Shown one piece after another: positions 45,701-56,102 of a stretch of DNA of 64,000 nt. The position numbers were made by a program, and so were the translations under genes. Position 1 is the stretch's first letter. Every line of letters begins with the position of its first letter. The notes under the pieces are model-generated. The model worked only from the letters and a program-made list of their open reading frames with translations, ran no database searches and had not been told where the DNA came from. The stretch comes from Diospyros lotus (taxonomy: Eukaryota; Streptophyta; Magnoliopsida; Ericales; Ebenaceae): positions 41,688,328 to 41,752,327 of the forward strand of contig NC_068340.1 in NCBI RefSeq assembly GCF_014633365.1, written 5' to 3'.

Positions 45701-46212
45701 TTGTGTTGTGTGACTTGTGTCTGTGTGCTATTATCACTATGCTTAACAAAAATTACCATACAATAAGAAGAAAGAAGAAGATGAGAGGATGCTGGATGGA
45801 GCCGTTGCAACTCGCACGCACACACTGGAGAAGGAGATGTTGGAGCAGGCGAGCAGCAAAAAAACGGAAATGAAAGTTCTTTCCGTTTCTGAAAATTTTA
45901 TTTATTACATATAATATTATATATATATATATATAAAGCTTCAGTGGCAGAAAAAAGGGGCGGGCATTCAAATTTCTTCTTGCAGGTGATGAGTGCACCT
46001 GCTACCACCATCAAATCAATTAATATCTCTTCTCATTAATTTATTTTTTAATTTAAAATTAATTAAACATAAAATAGACCCAAACTAATTTTAGATGGGC
46101 CCATATTTAGAAGGCCACCTGGGCGGCTGGGCCTATGTCAACAAGGCCAACACCAACCTTGGGGGGGCCCCAAGGCAGTTGCCTTGGTTGCCTACCCTCA
46201 AGGCCGGCCCTA
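42719..46212 (-). mobile_element. hAT-superfamily DNA transposon, 8-bp TSD AGTTGCAT
   Basis: The left end is CAGGGCCGGCCCTGAG and the right end, reversed, TAGGGCCGGCCTTGAG, so 14 of 16 terminal bases match. A perfect 8-bp duplication AGTTGCAT flanks it (42711-42718 and 46213-46220). The element is 3494 bases and encodes a degenerate hAT transposase on the minus strand. Non-coding parts near the ends are rich in GGGCC/GGCCC words, giving extra subterminal inverted motifs (GGGCCCC at 42745-42775 and 46100-46175). The insertion lies in an MCC gene copy. Confidence 0.92.
42876..45297 (-). pseudogene. hAT transposase (TTF zinc finger, DUF4371, hAT dimerisation), three lesions
   Basis: Translation starts at 45297 (ATG) and runs to the stop at 42876-42878. 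The first part contains the TTF-type zinc finger region (DPNNWKNID, FCFCCKLFKQ). The second is a DUF4371-type region ([35 protein letters not shown]). The last is the C-terminal hAT dimerisation domain (SAERSFSKLKLIKSYIRSTM, RLNELAMVSIER). It resembles plant proteins annotated as zinc finger MYM-type 1-like. Two in-frame stops, TAG at 44641-44643 and TGA at 43924-43926, stand where the family normally has tryptophan before REVF and KVLK. One extra base in an A-run (plus-strand T-run 43497-43502) shifts the frame and causes the stop at 43483. It is inactive as sequenced. Confidence 0.9.
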
Positions 46213-46492
46213 AGTTGCATATGGGCTCTATTTTCCTCTAGTCGCTAGCCTCCACACATCCCATCGTAAGAGCTACAACATCTATAAATAAATAAATGTA
46301 TGTGTAATATTCGCTTGTCTGTTTGAATTTTCTCATGGCCATGAGTTCATGAATTGTCACAACTATTACTTTCAACCATTCTCCAAGTGCAAGGCTACCT
46401 ATTAATGCTAATCCACAGCAGAAAGGACTGGGATTAAGGGCGCTGCCCTTAGAGGAGGTGAACTATGAACTATGAACTATGAAGCAATAAGT

Positions 46493-47160
46493 GAGGGGCG
46501 GAGCCAAGAATATTTGTCAGTGAGCGAAATTTATTAAAGAAAAAAATAAAAAATAATATTATAATACAAATATACAAAAAGTTAACATAATTTATTCAAT
46601 ACCTTATAATAGTTCTTTGCGATGTTTTATATTTTGATAATATTGTATAATAACTTTATTATCAATCTTCAAAAAATAACACTATTTGATTTCTCCCTAT
46701 CAACATCTTTTACAGTTGACGGATATTTTTGTTTTAAAAATCTCTCAATGCCTCTTTCAAATTCAATATAACAATCGATAATTAGAAAATGTAGAAATTC
46801 ATAAATTTATCAAGTGTGCATATGCAAATTACAATTGATCAATATTCACATTACGTGCAATTGATCAAATAGTCAAAATATCAAATTATGTGCATCTGTA
46901 CAATTGATTCAATAGTCAAAATATCAAATTACGTGTGTTAGTGCAATTGATCTAATAATCAAAATATCAAATTAAGTGTCCTTGTGCAATTGATCCAACA
47001 ATCAAAATATCAAATTATGTGCTTATGTGCAATTGATAAACTTATTTATCAATCTTAACATCACATTAACAAACTTATTTTCAAGAAACCCAATATCAAT
47101 TAATTCAACATCAGTTAACAAAATTCAAATTTACTTAATTTTAAAATGAAAAAAATATTT
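46493..47160. mobile_element. Unidentified insertion, possible DNA-transposon end
   Basis: The MCC 3' tail is cut at GAAGCAATAA by GTGAGGGGCGGAGCCAAG, a phrase like the ends of many plant hAT-type elements. The remainder is AT-rich and includes a 43-bp tandem repeat. The other end was not found and may have been lost where the next LTR fragment begins. Confidence 0.4.
46856..47034 (+). repeat. Tandem repeat, four units of about 43 bp
   Basis: Each unit reads approximately TGCAATTGATCMAATARTCA then AAATATCAAATTATGTGCWT, with 80-90 percent identity between units by eye. Confidence 0.75.
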
Positions 47161-50100
47161 TACCTTTTTGAGACAAAAATTGGTAAAGCCTTATTGATCA
47201 CTGACAAAAATTGTTAAAGCCTTATCGATATTCGTGCCCTGCCTCAAAATTCATGCATCGTCTCGATTTGTGTGTCAACCTCAAAATTTACACAAGTCAC
47301 CTCAACTTTAGCCTCAAAACATCCTAATCACCATATTTATTTAAATAAATATTAAAACTTATTTTTCCATAATTTCTTACATTTTTTTATTTTTTTCTCT
47401 ATTTTTTCCTATTTTTTCTCAATAAATTCAAACTAAATATTTCTAAAATATTTTCTCAAATATTTTGCTATGAAAATTCATAAAATAATATTCCTGAATT
47501 TTTGAAATTTTCTAAGAAATTTTATTTACCTTAACTTAGCCTCTTCGACTTCCTCGATATGCATGCCATATCCTCAAAATACGTGTTCGAACCATTTTTC
47601 TCCCCAAAATCTCCGAAATATTAATAAATCTCCAAATCCTATTTTTCATAATTTTTCTAGCATTTTTTTTATTTTTTTTCCATTTCTTTCTTTTCTTTTT
47701 TTTTCTTTCTTCTTTTTCTTTTTTCTTCATCTTCTTCTCTTCTCCTCATTCTTCTTCCTCTTCCCGCGCTTGGAACTGCAAAGCCCGAATTGCCTCCGCC
47801 TTGCACCTCGCGCACCAGTGTCACCGCTCGCCGCCTCCTAGCTTTTGTTGTCGTCGCTCGACGTTGCCTTCGGAGCCACTATCGCAACCTGCTGCAATCG
47901 ACCGCCATCGCCCCTGCTCGCTGCCCACGGCTATTGTCGTGCCTGGTTCTTGTAACAACAGCCTCGCGGCTGCTATGGCCGAGCCCCCGGTCATCTTTGC
48001 AGCCGCTCCGGCCTCTACTAACCTTCTTCTACCCCGATGTAGCTCTGCCTCTGCTCGCTAGCTGCCCCCGTTTCATTCGAACTTGCTACCATGGCCATTT
48101 GAAGCTTGCGACTATGGTCGCTTGTTGCTTTGGGTAGCCACTGATCGGTCTCTCCCTCTCGCATTCTCGGTTTCTCTCTCGAGCTCGCCCTCAGCCTCAC
48201 TATCTCTCACCCAACTCACACGAGCTCATTACCACGGTCGAAGTGTTAAACTGGGAGGTGTTATGGCACACACCAAGAGGGGGGTGAATTGGTTATTTTA
48301 AAAACTTGATAGAACTTTGAAATCCTTTTGATTGAAAATAAAAATTCAATGCAAGCAAGGATAATGAAATGCTAGCAATGATAAACAAATCAAATAACAT
48401 AAGCAAGAGAGAACACAAAGATTTATAGTGGTTCGGCTTAACCCAAGCCTAATCCACTATCTTAGCTCCTCACTAAGGATTTTTCAAACTATCCACTAAT
48501 TAAACCCCCTATTTAAACCAAGTAGGTCCTCTAATTCGAGACTAGAAAAATACAAAACGTCCCACTCAAATGGGCCCTCTAGCTACATAAGCTAAGAAGT
48601 ATAAGAAATATAGAATATGAGAGAATCTAAGAGATGAATCTCTTAGTTACAATGTCTCTCAAGATTAAACAAGGCTTAAATGAATGTATTAACAATAATA
48701 GAACGAAACCTTGGAGAGAAAAGTATAACAATGAAAGCACAGAACACTATAAGCTTGAATAAAATGATTTGTAATATTTAGATCATCTCGTTTTCGTCCA
48801 TTAGCCTTCTCTTGATCTCCTTGATATGTATATATAAGCATCCCAAGAGTCTTGGCCAAAACTAGTTGTTATTGAGCTATTGGAGAAAGAGAAACTAGCC
48901 GTTGGAGATTGAAAAACTAGCTGTTATTGACTTTTGAGGAACAAACAGTCGACAAACAAAATAGGTTAGTCAACTATATTTTAAAATAAAACAAGACATA
49001 ATCGACAAACAAGAAAACATAGTCAACTATCTTCTAACACAAATTACCCATAATCGACAAATACATTAACATAGTCGATAGATACAAAAATATGAATAAG
49101 AATTTGAAAATCATATACAAACATAGTCGACAGAAGAAAAATCATAGTCGACTATCCTTACATGATAGTCGACAGAATGAAAAATAGTCAACCGAATCCA
49201 TATATAGTCAACAGATTATACAAGCATAGTTGACTATCTCCATGCATAGTCGACTATCTTCAAGCACATAGTCGACTATCCTTAAGCATAGTCAATAGCA
49301 CTTAGGCATATAGTCGACTATCCATTTAGAAAATCTGAACACTTAACTGATAATCATGAAGAAGCACACTTCATTGATACAAAACATCCAAGGTATTTAC
49401 ATTTCTTTAGTTTAAGTAAATGTCTTCATTTTGATTAATTTAAATTTTATCTTCCATTTACTTTAATACATAAATGTAAATAAGAAAGTACCTCCCATTT
49501 GGATTCAATAAAAATATCTAAAAAATCAAAATCCATAAGAATAAAAAATCAAAATCCTAAGTTTTAAACCTCTAAGATATACACTTTTTATTTCTTGAAA
49601 AATTCGTTAAAAATCATTTTATCACTAATGAATGTTAGCTATTAAAATACCGGGATATAGTTTTCTAAAAGGAAAACATTTTCATATATGTCTCTTTATA
49701 AGGTGCTAACCTTTCAAACTTAGAAAAATATGACTTTGAAATTTCGATACATGAAATTCATTTGGTTTTCAATCTCACAAAGTAATACTTGATATTGAAA
49801 TTGATTTATGTTAAAAACCACAACCTTGATTCATGACTTAGGGATTAAATAAAATATTACTTTTCATCATCAAAACTAAGTATACAAAAGTAAAACAACA
49901 TGAAGCTCTCCCTCTTGCTTCAATTACTCCCAATCTATCCCTTTTTATAGCCATTTTCACCGCCTTTTGCCCATCCCTCTTTGTGTGTAAATCAACCCTT
50001 CTGCCAGCCATCACAATTGCAGGATATGGAGTGAAGGTTGCAAGGCATGGACGATCATCACTCGCACACGCAAATGCAAACACCACTTGTATATATATAT

Positions 50101-50640
50101 ATATATATAATTATATATTACACTAATTTATATATTTAAACCTCACATTTCATCTTAAATTTATTAAACAATTCCTTAATTACAATTACATCCTCAAACA
50201 TTGAATTAGATTGCATTCTGATACAGAAAATTCAAAATTAATAATCCAAAGCTTAGTTGAAAAGGACGATTTCGCCCTAGTGTCATCACCGGGCCATTGT
50301 TTCATCCTGAAACTATTGAAAGGTTGCTCATTATGCAAAACCAGAGCCCCCCAAGGGTTCCGTTGATTTTTCGAGAGTCCCCTATGGCGACTCAGTTTTA
50401 CATCCTAAATAACAGCTGTATTTTAGCTGTACTAAAAACCATTCCCGATTCGATTTCTTTCGATACCATAAATCCTATCTCGAAACGCTCAACGAGATCA
50501 TATCATTTTTCTTAAACAATTTCACTCCGAGGCATTCCCTACAATTGATTCGGTACTTATAATTATTATAAAATCAATTTTTTGAACTTCTAAACTTATT
50601 GAAATTAGGTGGCAACCTTATGCCGAAACGGGTTCTTACA
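47160..50640 (-). mobile_element. Ty3/gypsy-type LTR fragment, minus strand, with nested LTR
   Basis: On the minus strand it begins TGTAAGAACCCGTTTCGGCA (50640), shares the AGGTTGCCAC start with the LTR at 19452-22704 and most of its first 500 bases with 39926-40490. After the nested LTR (48244-49900) it continues through a GA-rich stretch (47640-47770) and a region similar to 21000-21290 (GAGAAAAAATAGGAAAAAAT). The 3' end of the LTR is not reached. The C-rich frames at 47780-48140 look like translated CT/CG-rich leader and not genes. Confidence 0.65.
48244..49900 (-). mobile_element. Solo LTR (family E, copia-like) with GTCGAC palindromes, copy 1
   Basis: On the minus strand it runs TGTTGTTTTACTTTTG to CCCAGTTTAACA, 1657 bases. 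The flanking CGAAG (48239-48243) and TGAAG (49901-49905) form a 5-bp duplication with one C/T difference. It is nested in a gypsy-type LTR whose two halves rejoin when it is removed. The end CACCCCCCTCTTGGTGTGTG and GTGGTTCGGCTTAACCC are typical of copia LTRs. About 16 motifs of the type ATAGTCGACTAT lie at 48940-49325. Confidence 0.8.
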
Positions 50641-51058
50641 CATGTATGTCCTCTGATGCTTAAGTTAGTACGAGTAGGAAAAAAGAGCAATAGACGAGTA
50701 AAGGGATATCATTGAATACAGAGCAATTATACCTTTCCTGGCGAGAGATGATCAATCTCGATGCTTTTACAGGGAGTCTGACATAGACCTGCATGTTAGT
50801 AGCAGTTGGACTGGTTTGAGAGGAATCCCCCCCAGAGGGCTGGTCAACCTAGGGGGCCCTCCGGGAGAAGATGGGCCTCACAGCAGGTTACCGAAGTAGG
50901 GTCTTGACCCCTAGAGGACCTGCCCAGGCGTAGCTCTAGGCTTAGTGGAAGAATACCTTTAGATACTGTTTATTTAATCGTATGAATGACTCATGAGGTA
51001 CCATTATATATGTGACCTTCATATGTGCTTAATGGGGGCTTACCAATATGAATTATAT
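50641..51058 (+). mobile_element. LTR family D, second copy, 5' fragment
   Basis: Collinear with 8083-8494 (CCTCTGATGCTTAAGTTAGTA, GGCCTTACAGCGGGTTACCG-like words, TCGTATGAATGACTCATGAG). The first 260 bases of the LTR are missing, because the gypsy-type LTR fragment abuts it. It is followed by the Mutator-like element in the same position as in copy 1. Confidence 0.75.
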
Positions 51059-54000
51059 GGATAATGCTACACGAACGTAAACTTGAACCGAAAGTTGGAC
51101 CACTCCAAATTCTCTCGTGAGAACTTGGCATTAACTTTCATCTTTGCCGCTCATTTTCAAACCCAATCTTTCTCTCAAACCCACCCTATCTCTCCCTCAC
51201 TTTCTCTCAAAACCACTCTCTCTCAAACCCACTCCATCTCTTCCCCATTCTTTTTCTCAAACTCACCCCTACTGGTTATACCGTCCCCCATCGCCCTACC
51301 CTTGCCTCGCTACTACGATAAGCACCACTGTCGCCCCATACCGCGAGCATCGCCCTTCGTCGCCCCTCCCTTTGTCGGTCGCATAGCCTCGCCCCCACCC
51401 ATCTTCGCCCCTTTTTCCTTTGCGAGTAACCGCCTACACTCACCACAACGCAGCTCGAATGGCCACCGCTGACCCCTCATCGCTACTCGGACGGCCACCA
51501 CTACTGCTGTCCACGTCCACATACATTTATATATTTTTCTTTTTTTATACTTTTGTTTTTATATTTGCTTGGTTGTTTTTTTGATGTGCGACTGCTAATG
51601 ATGATTTAGTTGTAAAAATGAAAAATTAAGAATATATTTTTTTATTTGATTGTTTGAGGTTCTAGCTGATAGATTCTAGAGGGTAAACTATTTTGTGTAT
51701 GAAGTTGGCATTACAAGACAAACTGGTAGTGTGCACAGGTGTTTTATATATGATTTTGTTTACATCTTCATAGGCTGTTATCTTAGTTCACACATCATAA
51801 ATCCTTGCCATTTCTATGGAGGTAGTAGAGTTTCAGAGTTGTTATTTATATTTTGTTGAAATTTCTTTTAAAAACAACAACGAACTAAACAAATAATAAT
51901 TCTTGAATCAAGTTAACAAAATCCCTAATTTTTATTGGCATGAGAATAAACAATCAAATTCAAGAGTGTCAAGATAACAAAATTGATCTCTTACCAGCGT
52001 CGGGCATTTTTATGTTGCCCGACAGAGGCCCCATCTCCACCATCACCTCTGTACAACCAACCCCCCATCCCCTCCATTTTCACCCACTCTCATGTGGCGC
52101 CCGGTACAGGCCATTCTCACCCCCAACCCCCAAAACATCCCTACATAGATACAAATAATTTAATATATTTTAAAATATTATTATCAATTATTATCTAAAT
52201 AAATTATTAATTCTAGTTTGTTCAATTAAAATTATAATTACTTTAATAATTGTAATTATAACCATAAGAAATATTTTATTTATTTTTTAATTATAACAGA
52301 ATTTATACATATTTTATGTCTTTTTTAGTTGTGTTTGTCAAATAAGAGTGTAACTGAATCGATCAAGTTATTTAGAGGGGTCTGACGTGATTTAATTTGA
52401 AAGGGGTCAAAATATGGGATCTAATTAGGGAGGGTTTTAAATCTGTTATTGATTGGACTAAGTAAGTGTCTGACAACATAAACGATTCAATATTTTTAAT
52501 TTTTTAAATTTTTTAATCTGTTTAATTTGAGCATTTTTCAATTGAATTGATTCGATTTTAGAAAAAAATTGGTCTATTCAATTTGAATAATTTGATTAAT
52601 TCGATTACATTTTTATCTCACAGACATAGTTAAAAAAATATAAAATATGTATAAATTCTGTTTTGATTAAAAAAATAAATAAAATATAAATTATTAAAGT
52701 AACCACTTTAATTGAATAAACTAGAATTAATAATTTATTTAGATAATAATATTTAAAAAAATATAAAATTATATGTATATATGCATGCATGCATGCATGT
52801 GGGGATGGGGGGGGTTTTCAAGGGGCAGGTGGGGTGGGGGGAGTGACACGTCCGCATCGGGCATTTCTTATCTTGCCCAACGCAGGCAAGAGATCAAACC
52901 TGGTCAAGATAAATGAAAGAATGAACTGATTAAGACTATTGGGACGAAAGCAGAGTTTCTGGTGTGTTACATCACATTTATAGACTATGACGTTTCAAGT
53001 ATGAAACAAAGTTTGAAACTGAATTTATTTAAAAAAAATTAATAACATATTTGAGTTGGCTAAACGACTTATTTGCAACATGATAGTAAATAAATGTTAC
53101 ACGTAAGGAAAACCTTTTTTTGATCCTCACAAAGTGGAGCTTCCTTGTCCCTGTATTTTAGTCCCTAAGGATGTTGTAAAATTTTTTGCTTGCCTGCATT
53201 GGCTCAAGGTGAGATGAATGTGAAAAACAACTAAAGTTGATTATAGTTGGGAAAAGAGGCATTACTGAAGCAAGAAGATGCTGAAAAGTGTTAGATCTGT
53301 TTTTGTGATTATGCACGATAGTAAGTAACGGATTAGAATGATTTCTTTGGGTTAGGGGGATTGGAATTTGAAAATCTCAGCATGAAAAATTAATTATATT
53401 ACATAAATTTTACAATATAAAATTAATTACATAAATTTGAAAAAAAATTCAAGGACTAAATTTACACTCAAATAACAAATTTTTCATTTTCAGAATTACA
53501 AAAACTAAAATCATCATCTATTCTTAATTTTCCACTTTCACAACCAAATTATATCATCACCAGATAAAAAAAATAACAGAAGAAAATAGAAAAGTTAAAG
53601 CAAAAAAATAAAAAGATACAAATATATAAATGTATGTGCGGAGGGCGACCCGGTGGAGCAACGGGTGAGGGTGGAGGGCTTATGTGGGCGACGGAAGGGG
53701 TGGGGCGAGCGAAGGCGATGCTGTGCAAGCGGCTGGTGGGGTGGGGTGGTGATGTCCGTCGGAGCAGGGGTGTGAAGGGGGGGCGACGGTGGTCAATGGT
53801 CAATGGTGGGGGTGACGATGATGGCGGGTGATGTTTGTGGCGTTAATAGGGGAGACAACTGTGAGAGAGAGGGGCGATAATGGGCAATGCTCGCGGTGTT
53901 GGCGGGGGAGACGGCGGGCGATGACGATGGCGCCATCCTAGTGCGACGATGGTGCAAGAGCAATGTAGGGGGCATACATTACAACCTGCAGGGTGGGTTT

Positions 54001-54152
54001 GAGAGAAAGAGTGGGGGATAGATGGTGGTTTTAAGAGAGATAGAGAGAGAGTGAAAGTGAAAGAGAAAGAGAGAATGAGAGATAAGAGTAAAAAATGTAG
54101 GTTTGAAATGGTGGTTTTGAGAGATTGAGAGGTAGGTGATAGTGAAAATATC
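51059..54152. mobile_element. Mutator-like element, second copy, with nested MITE
   Basis: The left end GGATAATGCTACACGAACG follows GAATTATAT (51050-51058), the counterpart of GAATTACAT in copy 1. It contains the same long TIR, centre and most of the right TIR, but stops at about 54152 before the right terminus. A MITE (51978-52903) is inserted. Frames in the CT-rich TIRs are not genes. Confidence 0.75.
51978..52903. mobile_element. MITE with 9-bp (or 8-bp) TSD TCAAGATAA
   Basis: The duplication TCAAGATAA (51969-51977 and 52904-52912) flanks inverted ends: TTGATCTCTTACCAGCGTCG and the complement of GCAGGCAAGAGATCAAACC. The uninterrupted site is seen at 9515-9530 and 58340-58355 (GTGTCAAGACAAAT). 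It contains (ATGC)n near 52782-52798 and a G-rich patch (52800-52845). A 9-bp duplication would suggest a Mutator-type element, while an 8-bp reading would suggest hAT. Confidence 0.75.
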
Positions 54153-54420
54153 TTTTAAATTAAGGTCGCATTTGATAGCCATTTTTTTCCTCGAAAAATA
54201 CATTTATTCCACCCAATTTTCCATTTGTGTAGTGTTTGATAGCAAAATTTTTCCAGGGAACTCATTTTCATATTTCTTGTCACGTGATAGTCTTTTCCTT
54301 CAAATATTGGAAAACAAATTCCATGGGGGGGGGGGGGGAAGAGTTCCGATTTTCCAGGCAATTGGAGCAGCAACTCACTGTGCTCCTATCTTCATCCCCT
54401 TTGTAATACTCAATGTTTAA
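54153..54420. other. Short segment of unknown origin with a G-run
   Basis: It opens with AAGGTCGCATTTGATAGCC and repeats GTGTTTGATAGCAAAATTTT inside, a style seen in plant MITEs. It carries a run of 13 G at 54325-54337. No full element could be defined. Confidence 0.35.
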
Positions 54421-55296
54421 TATTAAAAGTGTTTACGGAAGTTACGGGGTCAAAATTGGTATTTATTATAGTTTCGGGCCTGTGTGCATTATTCAAAACG
54501 AAACCAAAGGATGAGAGACTATATCAAGCAAGCCAATGAAGGTAAAATTGTTCAAGTAAGCGATATTAGACAAAATTAAGAGATTTTCGAAGGTTTGAGG
54601 TCGAAAACTCGTGATTAGGGGCATCCGGGCAAAAGTGCAAATTTTGAAAAAATATCGAGGGAGGTCGAAATGATGAATTTTTTAGAAATTTCTAAGGAAA
54701 ATGAAAAATATAGAACTTGTGGGTAGTCAAGGAATTAACAAAAAGTCTAGGGGTACCATGGATAGGGAGAAAATGCTGTTAGAAATTACTTGGGGGGCAA
54801 AACTACAAATTTTGAAAATTGCAAGGTTTGAATCCGACCGGCCTCCTGTGGCCGCTGGCAGCCGCCTTTGAGGCATCGAGAAGGTCGCCCGGAGACTCTA
54901 GGATAGTCTCTAAGCGATGATGAAACCATTAGAGGTTGCTATTGGTCGGAAAATGCAGCGAAATGACCGGTATTAATGGCGGAGGTGACTGTCGATGGGC
55001 CAAATTCTTTGAAGGCTATAGCTCGTGATTTAGAGCTTTTAAATTGGTTTGGAGGCTAGATTTGGGCTTAAGGGATAAGAACGAGCAAGCTATGGTAGGG
55101 AATCGGGTCAAAAACGAGTATAAAAAGGGGTCGTTGGCCGAAAGTTTTGAAACACAATTGGGTGAAATTTCTCATGTTGCAAGAATCGAGCAAATTGATT
55201 AGAGGGATTTTGTTCTTTGAGTCATAAGGATCATTTATGGAGAGTTTCAAAGAGTTTCATCTACGTTTGATAGGGTTTCCGTGAGTAGGCCGGAAA
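54420..55296 (+). mobile_element. Partial gypsy-type LTR, plus strand
   Basis: By wording this resembles the minus-strand reading of 19452-22704 (AGGGAGGTCGAAA, CGGCCGCC/GGCCGC-rich centre, a TATAAAAAGGGG box at 55120, then GGCCGAAAG). It ends at TAGGCCGG where Mutator-like sequence resumes. The LTR termini and target duplication are missing. Confidence 0.45.
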
Positions 55297-56101
55297 AATT
55301 AATTATATAAATTTGAAAAAAATTTCAAGAACTAAATTTACACTCAAATAACAAAATTTTCATTTTCAGAATTACAAAAAACTAAAATCATCATCTGTTC
55401 TTAATTTTTCACTTTCACAACCAAATTATATCATCATCAGATAAAAAAAATAACAGAAGAAAATAGAAAAGTTAAAGCAGAAAAATAAAAAAGATATAAA
55501 TATATAAATATATGTGCGGGGGGCGACTCGATGGGGGTAGATGATGGCGATGGGTGGGGGTGGAGGGTTTTTGTGGGTGACGGAAGGGATGGGGAGAGCG
55601 AAGGCAGTGCTGGGCAAGCGGTTGGTGGGGTAGGCCAGCGATGGTCATCGAAGTAGGGGTGTGAGGGGGGTGACGACGACAACGGGCTGTGTTCACGGGG
55701 GAGATGGATGTCAGAGTAGGGGGGTCGATAATGGGCAGTGGTCGCGGTGTTGGCAGAGTAGACGGCGGGTGATGACAGTGGCACCATCTTTGGGCGACGA
55801 CGATGTGAGCAATAGTGGAGGGGTGATGGAGACAACAGTGTGAGAGCGATGTGGGGGGCAAAGACTTCAACCTATGGGGGTGGATTTGAGAGACAAAGTG
55901 GGGGAGTGAGGGTGGTTTTGAGAGAGAGAGTGAAAGTGAAAGAGAGAATGAGAGGTGAGAGTGAAAGAAGTGGGTTTGAGATGGTAGTTTTGAGAGAGAT
56001 TGAGAGGTGAGGGTGAAATTGTCTTTATCAAGGGTTAATATGGTAATTTTAATAGAATTATTTAATTTTTTGTTCACCTTTAGCTTCTTGTAGCATTATC
56101 C
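55297..56101. mobile_element. Mutator-like element, right-half fragment
   Basis: Matches 10020-10807 and ends with TTGTAGCATTATCC, the correct right terminus. The 9-bp target repeat GAATTACAT that belongs after it appears at 57663-57671, displaced by the insertion at 56103-57658. Confidence 0.75.
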
Positions 56102-56102
56102 G

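Larger units (their letters stand above)
42471..46497 (+). pseudogene. MCC-family pseudogene D, split by a hAT element
   Basis: The left part (42478-42718) matches the second coiled coil of the intact gene (CAGTCGACTGGGGACCTCAG, then IEGLVEEAIVEAMELSKSKY and LLPLAACAVA). The reading frame changes between these parts, and the 5' part of the large exon is missing, replaced by unrelated sequence and a (TA)n run. The right part (46213-46497) continues with CCTCYACACATCCCA, TAAGAGCTACA, and the shared 3' tail GGACTGGG-AAGGGCGCTGCCC. The two halves are separated only by the hAT element and its 8-bp duplication. Confidence 0.75.

Noticed and set aside
47790..48301. Ser/Cys/Leu-rich frames
   Set aside because: They are in the leader region of the minus-strand gypsy-type LTR fragment and are equivalent to the GC-rich leader of the LTR at 19452-22704.
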